Shown: piece after piece, positions 35,956 through 45,368 of the stretch | How the letters are laid out: each line of letters begins with the position of its first letter | How positions within the stretch are numbered: the first letter of the stretch is position 1 | Origin: Ustilaginoidea virens | Taxonomy: Eukaryota > Ascomycota > Sordariomycetes > Hypocreales > Clavicipitaceae | NCBI RefSeq assembly: GCF_000687475.1 | Contig: NC_057317.1 | Location: 5,022,501-5,086,500 of the forward strand | Direction: 5' to 3' | DNA length: 64,000 nucleotides | The notes under the pieces: generated by a model | Databases searched by the model: none | The model's input: the letters and a program-made list of their open reading frames with translations, nothing else | What the model was told of the DNA's origin: nothing | Made by a program: the position numbers and the translations under genes

Positions 35956-38247
35956 ATGCGGTGAGTGTCATATACCATGCATATTTCGCATTCCATTGTT
36001 GCTGTCAACATTGAAGCCGCTTACAACTGACCGAGTTCTTGTCAGACGGCACACTACCATTACTATTCATCGCAGCGGCGAGAGTTCGCGCTCTACATCC
36101 TATCACAGCGAAGGCGAATCATCCCATCGCGAGGCTGATTTCTCCCCGGCAGAAGACGACGACGATTGGCAAGACTACGTGGACGACGAAGAAGAAGAGG
36201 AGGACGAGGACGATGAAGAGGACCTTCATCCTTCTGATTCGGCTTCAGCAAGCAACGACGCTCCACCCTCGCCGCAGCGCCCCACTAGGACTGCGCGCCA
36301 CCACCGAATAGCTCGACCACCTCCCCAGAATTATCCTCCGGTGCCTTCACGCGCACCGATTCCTCCGCCCAGCGTGGATCCTTCAGAGGAATACGGCCAT
36401 TTTGGCCCAGGCTATCAGCCTCCTCACCATGGTCCCCGAAGTTACTACAATGGACGTGGCCAGCACTCACCTTTTCAACAGCAGCAACCGAGTCACTACA
36501 TGGGCGGGTATCCTGGTGGCAACCAAATTGTGCCATACGGCGGCTATGCGCCAAACCCATTCACGCCCATGAGTAATAGCTCGAACGGTGCCAGTTTCTT
36601 TGGGGGCGAACCGCGTCACGTGTATGACATGATGCCGTACCAACAACCACCGCCAGGCTTTTTCCCCGGGCCGCCACAGTTCGGTCTGCCTAACCAGCTC
36701 CAGCCGTATCATCTTGGGGCTCACCCACCTCCGCCTCCGCCCACAGAAGCGCCAGCAAAAGCAGCGACCCCTCCTGCCCCCAAGGAACCGCCGCCCGACC
36801 TGGAGAAAATCAGGCTTGAGGCCAAGCGCGAGGCTGAGCTGGAAGCTCTCAGAGCTCAAGAGGAGAAGGCCAGGGCTGAGAAAGAGCAACGGGAACGCGA
36901 GGCGCAGATCCGCAAAGAGGCCGAGGAGGCCTTCCAACGAAGGATGGAAGAGTTGAGGATTGCCAAGGAAGAGGCCCAGAAGGAGATTCAACTGGCTAGA
37001 GCCGAAGCTGAGCGCACGGCCAGGGAGCGAATCGAAGCCGAACGAAAGGCTGAAGAGGAGAGACAAAAGCAACACGCTGAGGCGATCAAACGGGCCGAGG
37101 AGAGCGCGAGGGCGAAATTCGAGGCCGAGATGAAGGCTGCCGAGGCCCGTAGGATTGAAGCGGAAGAAACTCGCATCAGAGCCGAAGAAGCTGTACAGAA
37201 ACGCTTCGAGGCTGAAAGGAAGGCTGCCGAGGCCCGAAGAAAAGAAGAGGAAGAAGCTCGCATCAGGGCCGAAGAAGCTGCTCAAAGACGCTTGGAAGCT
37301 GATATGAAGGCTGCCGAGGCCCGAAGAAAAGAAGAGGAAGAAGTTCGCATCAGAGCCGAAGAAGCGGCTCAGAGGCGGCTGGAGGCTGCCATAAAGGCCG
37401 AGGCCGAGGCGAAGGCTGCCACGGAAAAGAAGGCAGCTGAGGAAGCGGAAAGGCTCAAGCTGGCTCGGGAAGAAGCCAAGTGCAAAGCGGAAATGGAGAC
37501 GTTGAAAAAGATTGAAAAGGAAAAGGAAGCTGCCAAGAAGGCAGCTGAGGCTGAAGCGGCCGCCAAGGCCGAACAGGAGGCATTGAAGAAGCGCATCGAG
37601 GACGAAACCAAGGCCAAATTGGAAGAGGCGGCCAAGCAGAAGGAAGAGGCAGCCAAATCGGTCCCACAAGCCCCAATCAAGTTCAAAGATGCCCTCGGGA
37701 GACACTTTAGTTTTCCATTTCACCTCTGTGCCACGTGGCAGGTATGTTTTCCTTTCATATCTCTTGCATGCGAAGGCCAACCAGCTGATTCTTTGCCGCG
37801 CTTTGACAGGGAATGGAGGATCTTATCAAACAGGCCTTCTTAAATGTTGGAATTATCGGAGCGCAAGTTCAGCAGGGCCAGTACGATTTGATTGGGCCTC
37901 CCGGAATCATCCTGCCGGCTGTTTGGGAGAAGGTTGTTCAACCGGACTGGGCCATCACCATGACCATGTGGCCTACTCAAAAGCCGTCGTCGCCTGTGTT
38001 ACCCAAGATGGCTCCCATGCCTAACCAACCGAACAACAAACGACCCAACGTTCCTATGCCTCCCTTTCCTCGTGGCGGTGGTGGCGGGGTTCCGCCGCCC
38101 CCCTGGATCCCTGGTTCTGTACGGCCCCCGAATATTGACATAATAAACGCCAAACCAGAACCGAGGCACTCCAAACCGTCCAAGCACAAGTCAAAGAATG
38201 CGAATGTGCTCAGTTTTCTTATTGGCAAGCCGCCCAAGAAGAAGTGA
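35956..38247 (+). CDS. Coiled-coil protein with C-terminal ubiquitin-like domain
   Basis: Exons 35956-35960, 36046-37741 and 37810-38247 give 712 residues. The start is inferred: ATGCG followed by GTGAGT, spliced to ACGGCAC, gives MRRHTTITIHRSGESS. Residues ~30-75 are acidic (a D/E run), ~80-247 are Pro/Gln/Gly/Tyr-rich, and ~247-547 form a very long charged coiled coil of EAE/RKE repeats (36781-37680). The C-terminal part reads FKDALGRHFSFPFHLCATWQ|GMEDLIKQAFLN, then YDLIGPPGIILPAVWEKVVQPDWAITMTMW, which matches the fungal ubiquitin-like (ULD-type) domain I remember from many uncharacterised ascomycete proteins. The tail is basic (PKKK). Function unknown; the long upstream region suggests heavy regulation. 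The coiled coil alone would give misleading myosin/IF2 matches. Confidence 0.75.
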
Positions 38248-39079
38248 GATTACATGTCCCCCGGATGTATCCCGACGAGTGGTTTGACGCAACAAGAACT
38301 GACGCTTGCCTTTCCTTTGGATACAGATCTACCAAAAAATGAGAAAAGTCGGCGCTGCTATCATCACATGACGACGATGCATGACAACACTGTCCTCTCT
38401 CCGACATAATAGCGAGTCATTTCCTTTCTTTTTCCTTTTTTTTTTTTTTTTCTCCTGTGGCACTATGACAACTTTCGCAAGAAGGGATTGCTCTCTAGGT
38501 TCTCCGGCGGTTCCGTTTTCATTCAGCCTTTTCTTCGGCGTCGACTAGGTCCTTGCAGTAGAATAGGCGGACAGTAAGCTGTGATAATGGCTGCCAAATA
38601 TAAACAATAAATGCATCAATAAAACGGGCCAGAGGGCAGGAATTGGATACACGATGGATGGGCAGGCGTAATGATTTGGTAGTATGAGTGATGTATTTGC
38701 CTCTTTGTTGGTAATGCTGCTGCTGTTGAATTTGGTGAAGAGAATGCCCGCCTCTCCACTCGATGACTTGGATTCTGAATTTGGATGCTTGGCAGGCAAA
38801 ATTTGTATACCTCACTTCTATATATATGACTTTACTGGGAATGCCCATGCCTTTTGTTACATTTACTCTACATCGGACGGTACGCTCTGACTACTCTATA
38901 GTTGTGTGTTTATGTGCATATGTAACATCGAAGCCTCGGTCTTTACCTCTACCCTGCTACACCATGCCGGAAAACAACGATGCCAGGCAAAGATGCGGCA
39001 AAGATTCAAGTCCCAGCAGGGACAGAGAGTGCCCTTACCCGTATTGACCCGTTCAAGACACCTCAAATGAAGTCTCTCG
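38248..39079. other. Convergent 3' region before COQ10
   Basis: No gene recognised. A T18 run near 38436-38450; otherwise AT-richer non-coding DNA. Confidence 0.5.
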
Positions 39080-39706
39080 TCATACTCTTGGCATCTGACC
39101 TAGCTCTTCCGAAGCCCGCTTCTCAAAAGCTTCAACCATCAAGCCTCCGACTTTGTCGGAGACAGCAGCACTCAGGGCAGCATAAATTGGGTTGACGAAT
39201 TGATACATGACAGTCAGATGAACTTGGGTCATGGGGGACGACGGATCTCGCGACACGGACTTGAGATGCCACCTGGTGACGAGGCTCTTAAACACGGCAG
39301 AAGCGGCCTCGGCATCGGCGGCAGCTGGGTCGCCGCTGACGGCTTCGACAGACACGCCGGGCACGCAGCGCAGGCGGCTGGTGAAGACTTCGTTGAAGCC
39401 ACCCCAGCCTACATGGAGACGAGCCAGCGTGGGCCACTGGCGACCCTGGTCGTCGGGCCGAGACCACTCGGTGACGCGGGAGCGGGCGCAGTACGGGACG
39501 AAGGCGGAGTAGGAGTCGACGTCGGCGATGAGCTTGTAGAGCGGTTGGGCGGCGTAGGGGAGGGTTCGCGTGGCCGTTATGGTTTGCGTGGCGGTGTGGG
39601 TGGGGAGGCTGAGGAATGAGCGACGGGTTGGCGAGGCGCCGGGGAGGAGGCTGGAGAGGCAAGGGCGAGGGCGAGGGCGAGGGCGGATCGCGGGTCGGGG
39701 GGGCAT
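39080..39706 (-). CDS. COQ10: Coenzyme Q-binding protein COQ10 (START domain)
   Basis: Mitochondrial START-domain protein that binds ubiquinone and supports its synthesis and respiratory function. Intronless, 208 residues. The first ~45 residues are Arg/Pro/Ser-rich with no acids, a typical matrix-targeting presequence. The domain starts TATRTLPYAAQPLYKLIADVDSYSAFVPYCARSRV, followed by WPTLARLHVGWGGFNEVFTSRLRC and, near the end, QFVNPIYAALSAAVSDKVGGLMVEAFEKRASE, the conserved Coq10 C-terminal helix. Divergent from APL5, with an inverted repeat between them. Confidence 0.93.
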   Translation of the reverse strand: MPPRPAIRPRPRPRPCLSSLLPGASPTRRSFLSLPTHTATQTITATRTLPYAAQPLYKLIADVDSYSAFVPYCARSRVTEWSRPDDQGRQWPTLARLHVGWGGFNEVFTSRLRCVPGVSVEAVSGDPAAADAEAASAVFKSLVTRWHLKSVSRDPSSPMTQVHLTVMYQFVNPIYAALSAAVSDKVGGLMVEAFEKRASEELGQMPRV

Positions 39707-40090
39707 GGCTGTCGTGGGTGTGTGGGCGATCGAAGACGAGGGCGGCTGAAGGGGGATGCCGGTTCGCCGTAGAGGAGGGGGGGAAAGTCTTTATGAGGTT
39801 CTGTGCGCGATGGTGGAGAGGGTCATGCTGCGCAAAGGGTTGGGGAAGAGCGAAGCGGCTGGTTTGAAGAGATTGTGCGGAACGGTGCAGATGGATGCGG
39901 GGAGTCAATGTGGAGGGGAGGGCGCATCGCGTGTAGGCATGCGCAGATGGGTGGAAAGGAAAAGAAGAACAATGGCAGGATAGATGAGGCTGAAGAGCTG
40001 ACGAGACGCTGGCCAGAGTCGATACGATACACAGATGGATCGAAGAAAAGCAGTATATAGGTACGGAGCTACTCCGTTCATTAGGTAGGT

Positions 40091-40137
40091 AAGGTATGTA
40101 CCTAGGTACCTACTTTAGGTACCTTAGGTACATACCT
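40091..40137. repeat. Inverted repeat, 22-base arms, 3-base loop
   Basis: Left arm 40091-40112 and right arm 40116-40137 are complementary apart from one inserted base. Each arm is itself rich in GGTACC and CCTAGG palindromes. Confidence 0.85.
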
Positions 40138-40262
40138 AGGTACATGTAGCAGGTGACATCCGGAACGGGCTGGGCGATTGGTGCCAGGAGGTGGAGCGGT
40201 AGTGCGGTTGCCGCCGCCATGGTCCACCAGCATAGCACCTACGTACTGTACCTCCCCGCCTG

Positions 40263-40297
40263 CATCGCACATCGCACATCGCACATCGCACATTGCA
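40263..40297. repeat. Period-7 array, CATCGCA units
   Basis: Four perfect CATCGCA units plus one CATTGCA. Confidence 0.92.
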
Positions 40298-40501
40298 CGA
40301 CAACTCCCATCCGCAAGGGCCAGGCTGCTTCGACTTCTCACACCAGACGCTTGCCCGCCGCCGCGACTGACTCTGCTCCGACCAGGGCGCATCATGCGCC
40401 TCTCGAACCCTTGTCCCTGATCTTCCCGACCGCAGCTCGTGGCCGCGAATCGAGCGTCCCATCATCGTCCACGCGCCGCGCAACCCGTCGAAGCCTGCAA
40501 C

Positions 40502-43500
40502 ATGTACGCTCAATGAAATATATGGCCCTGACCAAGAACCAGGGGGGGATGGGGGGGGGCTTTCTTGCAGAAAGAGACCTGCAAAAACGTCCCAACGGAA
40601 GCAGTAGCTGACCGGCCGTTGGGAGCTGCAGGTTCGAGAAATCACTCTACGACCTCATCCGAGGGCTACGCAACCACAAGGGCAACGAGAAGGAATATAT
40701 CCAAAAGAGTCTGAAGGAATGCCGCGCCGAGGTCCGCAGCCAAGACATGGGTTCGTCAACCTGGTGGATGTGTTTGCCTCGTTTGGCAGGATATCGGAAG
40801 CTAACGGTGGAAAACCACGCTCCACAGACGTCAAGGCGACGGCTTTGCTGAAGCTCATCTATCTCGAGATGATAGGCTACGACATGTCTTGGGCCTCCTT
40901 CCACGTTTTGGAGGTCATGTCCTCTCCCAAATATCACCAGAAGCGCGTGGGATACCTGGGCGCCGTCCAGAGCTTCCGACCAGACACCGAGGTTCTCATG
41001 CTGGCTACCAATCTGTTGAAAAAGGCAAGTCGTCGCCCAGCCTCTCTCTGCGCTTCTCGGAGAGTGAATATATATATATATATATATAGCTGACCCATGT
41101 GTCCCCCGGAAAACAGGACCTCGGCTCCTCTTCGCAGACAGTTATATCCCTTCCCATTGCCACGCTTCCCCACGTCATCACGCCCTCCCTGGCCCTTTCC
41201 ACGCTCGCGGATCTCCTTCCCCGCCTGAGCCACAGCCACTCCAGCATCCGGAAGAAAACGCTCGTCACCCTGTATCGATTGGCGCTGGTGTATCCGGAAG
41301 CGTTGCTTGCGGCGTGGCCCAAGATCAAGGAGCGCCTCATGGATCCCGAGGAAGATGCCAGCGTGACGGCGGCGATTGTGAATGTCGTGTGCGAGCTGGG
41401 CTGGCGCAGACCACACGACTTCCTGCCCCTTGCGCCTCGTCTGTTTGAATTGCTTGTCGATGGTGGAAATAACTGGATGGCTATAAAGCTCATCAAATTG
41501 GTAAGCCATGGACAAAGGCGACGATGCCCCCTCTCGCAAGCTCGAAATGCTGATGAATTCCCTCCCCCCCAGTTTGCCGCCTTGACGCCACTGGAGCCGC
41601 GGCTTGTGCGAAAACTGCTGCCGCCGCTGACCAATATAATTGCGACTACGCCTGCCATGTCTCTGCTTTACGAGTGCATTAATGGTATCATTCAAGGTGG
41701 TATTCTGGGAAGCACAGACGACACTTCAGACACTGATGAAATCGCCACTTTGTGTGTAACCAAGCTACGGGGGATGATAATGATTGATGGTGATCCGAAT
41801 CGTAGGCATTTTTCTTCTCTTTTCCCGCTTCTTCTTTTTTTTCCGGACGTTCCCGACTGACGACGGATTTTACAGTCAAATATGTAGCTTTGTTGGCCTT
41901 CAACAAGATTGTCGTGACGCATCCCTACCTGGTGGCTCAACAAGAAGACGTTATATTGGAGTGCATTGACAGCCCCGATATTACCATTCGGATGCAGGTC
42001 CTCGGCCTGGTCCAAGGAATGGTGACTGCTGATAATCTGGTGTCTGTTGTGAGTCGGTTGACGAAACAGCTCAAGTCAGCCCAAGTAGCCACGGAGAAGA
42101 ATCGACCGGGAACGCCGTCGCCTGGCCCCGGCTCCGACTCCGACTCGGAAACCCAAGTGGCCGTTGCGCAATCCAGCAGATTCGAAAACCAACTGCCGCC
42201 GCTGCCGGAAGACTACAGGCTGGATGTCATTGGAAGAATCCTGTTCATGTGTTCCAAGGACGACTATGCCAACGTGCTGGATTTTGACTGGTACATTGAC
42301 GTACTGACGCAGCTTGTCCGCATGGCTCCGATTCCCAGACAGCAAGACTACCCCAGCGGCATGGGCGCCTCGTCGAGGCCAGCTGCGGACATGTCGGAAA
42401 GAGTGGGGGACGAGCTGCGAAACGTTGCCGTCAAAGTCAGGGCCATGAGGTCCACGGCGGTCAGAGCTGGCTTCGACATTCTTACACAGCTCAACGCGGA
42501 TACTCCTACGGGCCACAGGGTTACATCTGGGGCTCTAACGTCCCTGACCTGGATCCTGGGAGAATACGCAGTCCTGCTTCACGACCAGGACGGCGCGTTG
42601 AACAGCCTGCTCCAGCTGGTACCCCGGGCGGCCCGCCCCGAGGCCTGCACGACTTCGCTGCTAGCAATTGCCAAGATTTTCGCCTCGATTTCCGGCGACG
42701 CTTCGCAGCCGTGGACGGCGGAGAGGAAGTCGAGGATATCGCTCCTCATGGCCCGTATTCTGCACGTAGCCGAGCCGCTGGCTTTGCATCCCAACCTCGA
42801 GGTGCAGGAGCGTGCGGTTGAGCTCGTGGAGCTGTTGAAACTCACGGCAGAGGCTGCCGCGGGACAGCCTGCCTCGACAGACGAAGCCCCTCAGGATCCT
42901 CCTCTTCTGCTGACGCAGGCAATCCCCTCGCTGTTCACCGGCTGGGAGCTCAACTCGGTCTCCCGAGGAGCGCAGCGAAACGTGCCGCTGCCCGAGGGGC
43001 TCGACCTGGACGAGCCCATTCACCGCAACCTAGGTCGACTCCTGTCGTCGGCCGATGCCGTCACCGTGGACGCGGACGACGAGTCGGATGAGTTCGAGGG
43101 ATACTACAATCAGCGACCCGCCCCCGCGGCCATGTCGTCATCATCCTCGGCACCGGCAATGAGGAGACTGGTCAACACGGCCGAGGAGATGGCGGACTCG
43201 TATCAGCAGCAGCCGAGCGAGGAGACGTACCTGGACGCCGACATTGTTGCCAGGCGCAAGGCAGAGAGGCTGGAGAGAAACAAGGACGACCCGTTCTACA
43301 TAGCCAGCAGCGTCGACGTGCCGCGAACCTCTACCCCCATCCATAACATCCTGCAAAGCAGCAACGGGCCCGATCTCGACATCGACTCGATCCCCGTCAT
43401 GAAGCTCGAGCTCGACAACGTCGCAGGGCCTGCAGCAGGCCCAGCGGCGTCACGGCCCCAAGGCAAGCCCAAGCCCAAGCCCAAGCCCAAGCAGCGAATC

Positions 43501-44103
43501 ATTGTTGCCAGCGACGAAACCCTGGGAGCCGACGGCGGCAGCGGCGGCCGGCCGTACGATTCCGAAAACAACTCGGACGGCGTGGCCAAGCCGCGGGCCG
43601 GCAGGAAGAAGCCCAAGCACTCCCTGCTGCAGGTGGACTCGAGCCACATTGGGGCCCTGAGCCTGGAAGGCGCGCGCGCAAACGGCTTCGACCACGAGCA
43701 GCAGCAGCGCGAGGAGGCCGAGATGCAGCAGGCCATCAGGGAGGTCGAGCGCCTGCGTCTGGAGATGCAGCGCGCCAACGAGCGCATCCAGGTCGCCCAG
43801 GGCGTCGACGCCCAAGGCGCCGTCGTCAAGACGAAGAAGAAGAAGAAGACGACGACGACGAAGAAGAAGAAGGCCGCGGGGGCGGCGGACAACGCTCCCG
43901 TCGGAACGGAAGAGGCGAAGCCGCGGAAGAAGAAGAAGAAGAAGGAGGAGGAGGAGGAGGAGGAGGTGGTGGCTCAGCCTGCGCAGGCGCTCCAGGCCAG
44001 CCAGGGCCTTGATCCCGTGGGCACGGCCGCCGCGGCGGACGCGGTTGTCCTGCCGAAGAAGAAGGCTGGCAGGAAGAAGATGGCCGAGATTGAGGACGTC
44101 TAG
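40502..44103 (+). CDS. APL5: AP-3 adaptor complex subunit delta
   Basis: Large delta subunit of AP-3, which sorts cargo from Golgi/endosome to the vacuole. Exons 40502-40503, 40632-40750, 40828-41024, 41117-41500, 41573-41801, 41876-44103 give 1052 residues. The start codon appears split: AT|GTACGC at 40502 and CAG|G at 40632 make ATG TTC GAG, giving the conserved MFEKSLYDLIRGLRNHKGNEKEYIQ. Adaptin repeats follow (DVKATALLKLIYLEMIGYDMSWASFHVLEVMSS, KRVGYLGA, LKYVALLAFNKIVVTHP) to ~residue 590. The rest is the disordered hinge/ear region, ending in a run of Lys and Glu (KKKKKTTTTKKKK). The third intron is GC-AG (AAG|GCAAGT). It contains a TA run at 41068-41088. Confidence 0.92.
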
Positions 44104-45368
44104 GCGCGGTTTATGCGTGGGGGGCTTCATTCTCGGAGCGTTGGAGCATTTGAGCTCTAACTCGGGGACGTAGGATCATTATCGAGCATTGCAGCATTTG
44201 AGCTCTAACTCGGGGACGTAGGATCATTATCGAGCATTGCAGCATTTGAGCTCTAACTCGGGGACGGAGGATCATTCTCGAGCATTGCAGCATTTGAGCT
44301 CTAACTCGGGGTCGGGGGATCATTCTCGAGCATTGCAGCATTTGAGAGCTTGCGCAAGTTGCGGGCTCTGGCATTCTTCAGGTGCATTCTTTCTTCTTCA
44401 CCCTTTGTCGCGGCGAACCGCATCTTGGTCGTCAATCGACGCGGCTGGACGGGTCAAGCGCGGGAACTTGCATATCGGATATCGGGCGGGGACGCGGGCA
44501 TTTACCAGGTAGGTAGGTAGGTAGGTATGGTATTCTCTTGTGGCGTGAGGAGCGCGCCTTGTTTTGCGAGGTACGCTGTTGGTGCATGCGCTGCTGTGTA
44601 GCTGAGGCTACGTTTGGTTGAGGCTACGTACATATCTGGCGGGATCAAAGATCAACCGGGCTCATTGTACGCACTTTATGGCGATGCTCTGCACATATGA
44701 TCAACTGCACCTTGGCAGAACACTACACAATGCGGAATCAACTGCGCGTGTACTAACTAGTACGATGCTCTCTGCCTGTCCAAAAGCACGCCCTCGACCA
44801 TCATCAACCACGTTCGTCACGACCGCCGCGGCTGCGTAGCCTCAAGACGCAGCGATCCGCAGGAGTCCGCGGCTGTACCATACATATCCCGGGTATAAAT
44901 CAATCATAAGCTACACCTCGTAATCTCGCATACATGACGTCCACCCGCTCTGCAAGCCAAGCAACCTCGCCGCACGACAATCGTCCCGCAAAAGACGGCA
45001 TTTTGCACAAAATATGGTTGGGGGGGTGATGCGGAGAAAAAGGGGGGGGGAAAGGAGAAAAAAACAAAACAAGAGGCGAGGCGAGCGGTTCGGCAGGGTC
45101 GTGCAAACATGCACATGCTGCTTTGCGCGTTGCCTGAGCCCGCCTTTTTTTTTTTTTTTTTTTTCTTTCATTGAGGTAGGAGGGGGGGAATTCTGCGTGA
45201 CGTCGTCAGGTCAGGAAAGGGCGCTCTTATTGACATTCATGAGACTCGCACTTGGTGGTGGGCCGAGTGCGGGATAGGCCATGTATTCTCGGTGGGAAAA
45301 AACAAGGAAACAGGGAATAAAGACGAAGCAAACGAGCGAAAAAAGAAAACCCGGCCCGTGGCAAGTCA
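44104..45368. other. Convergent 3' region APL5 / RhoGAP gene
   Basis: No gene recognised. The 48-bp minisatellite (44146-44347) comes first, then a GGTA run (44508-44525), TACTAGTA-like patches, G and T tracts (45040-45165). Confidence 0.5.
44146..44347. repeat. 48-bp minisatellite, ~4.2 copies
   Basis: Units begin at 44146, 44194, 44242, 44290 and (partial) 44338 with GCATTTGAGCTCTAACTCGG. Units differ by a few substitutions (GACGTAGGATCATTATC versus GTCGGGGGATCATTCTC). Because 48 is a multiple of three, the minus strand stays open as a 16-residue peptide repeat, which I do not call a gene. Confidence 0.95.

Larger units (their letters stand above)
39707..40501. promoter_or_regulatory. Divergent COQ10/APL5 promoter with hairpin
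   Basis: 795 bases between start codons. Contains a near-perfect inverted repeat (40091-40137) built from GGTACC/CCTAGG palindromes and a period-7 CATCGCA array (40263-40297). Confidence 0.45.

Noticed and set aside
36467..37780. 437-codon open frame antisense to the coiled-coil gene
   Set aside because: Phe/Leu/Ser repeats are the complement of Glu/Ala/Arg coiled-coil codons.
44111..44374. 87-residue minus-strand frame made of a 16-residue repeat
   Set aside because: Explained by a 48-bp minisatellite whose period is a multiple of three; no conserved start context or homology.
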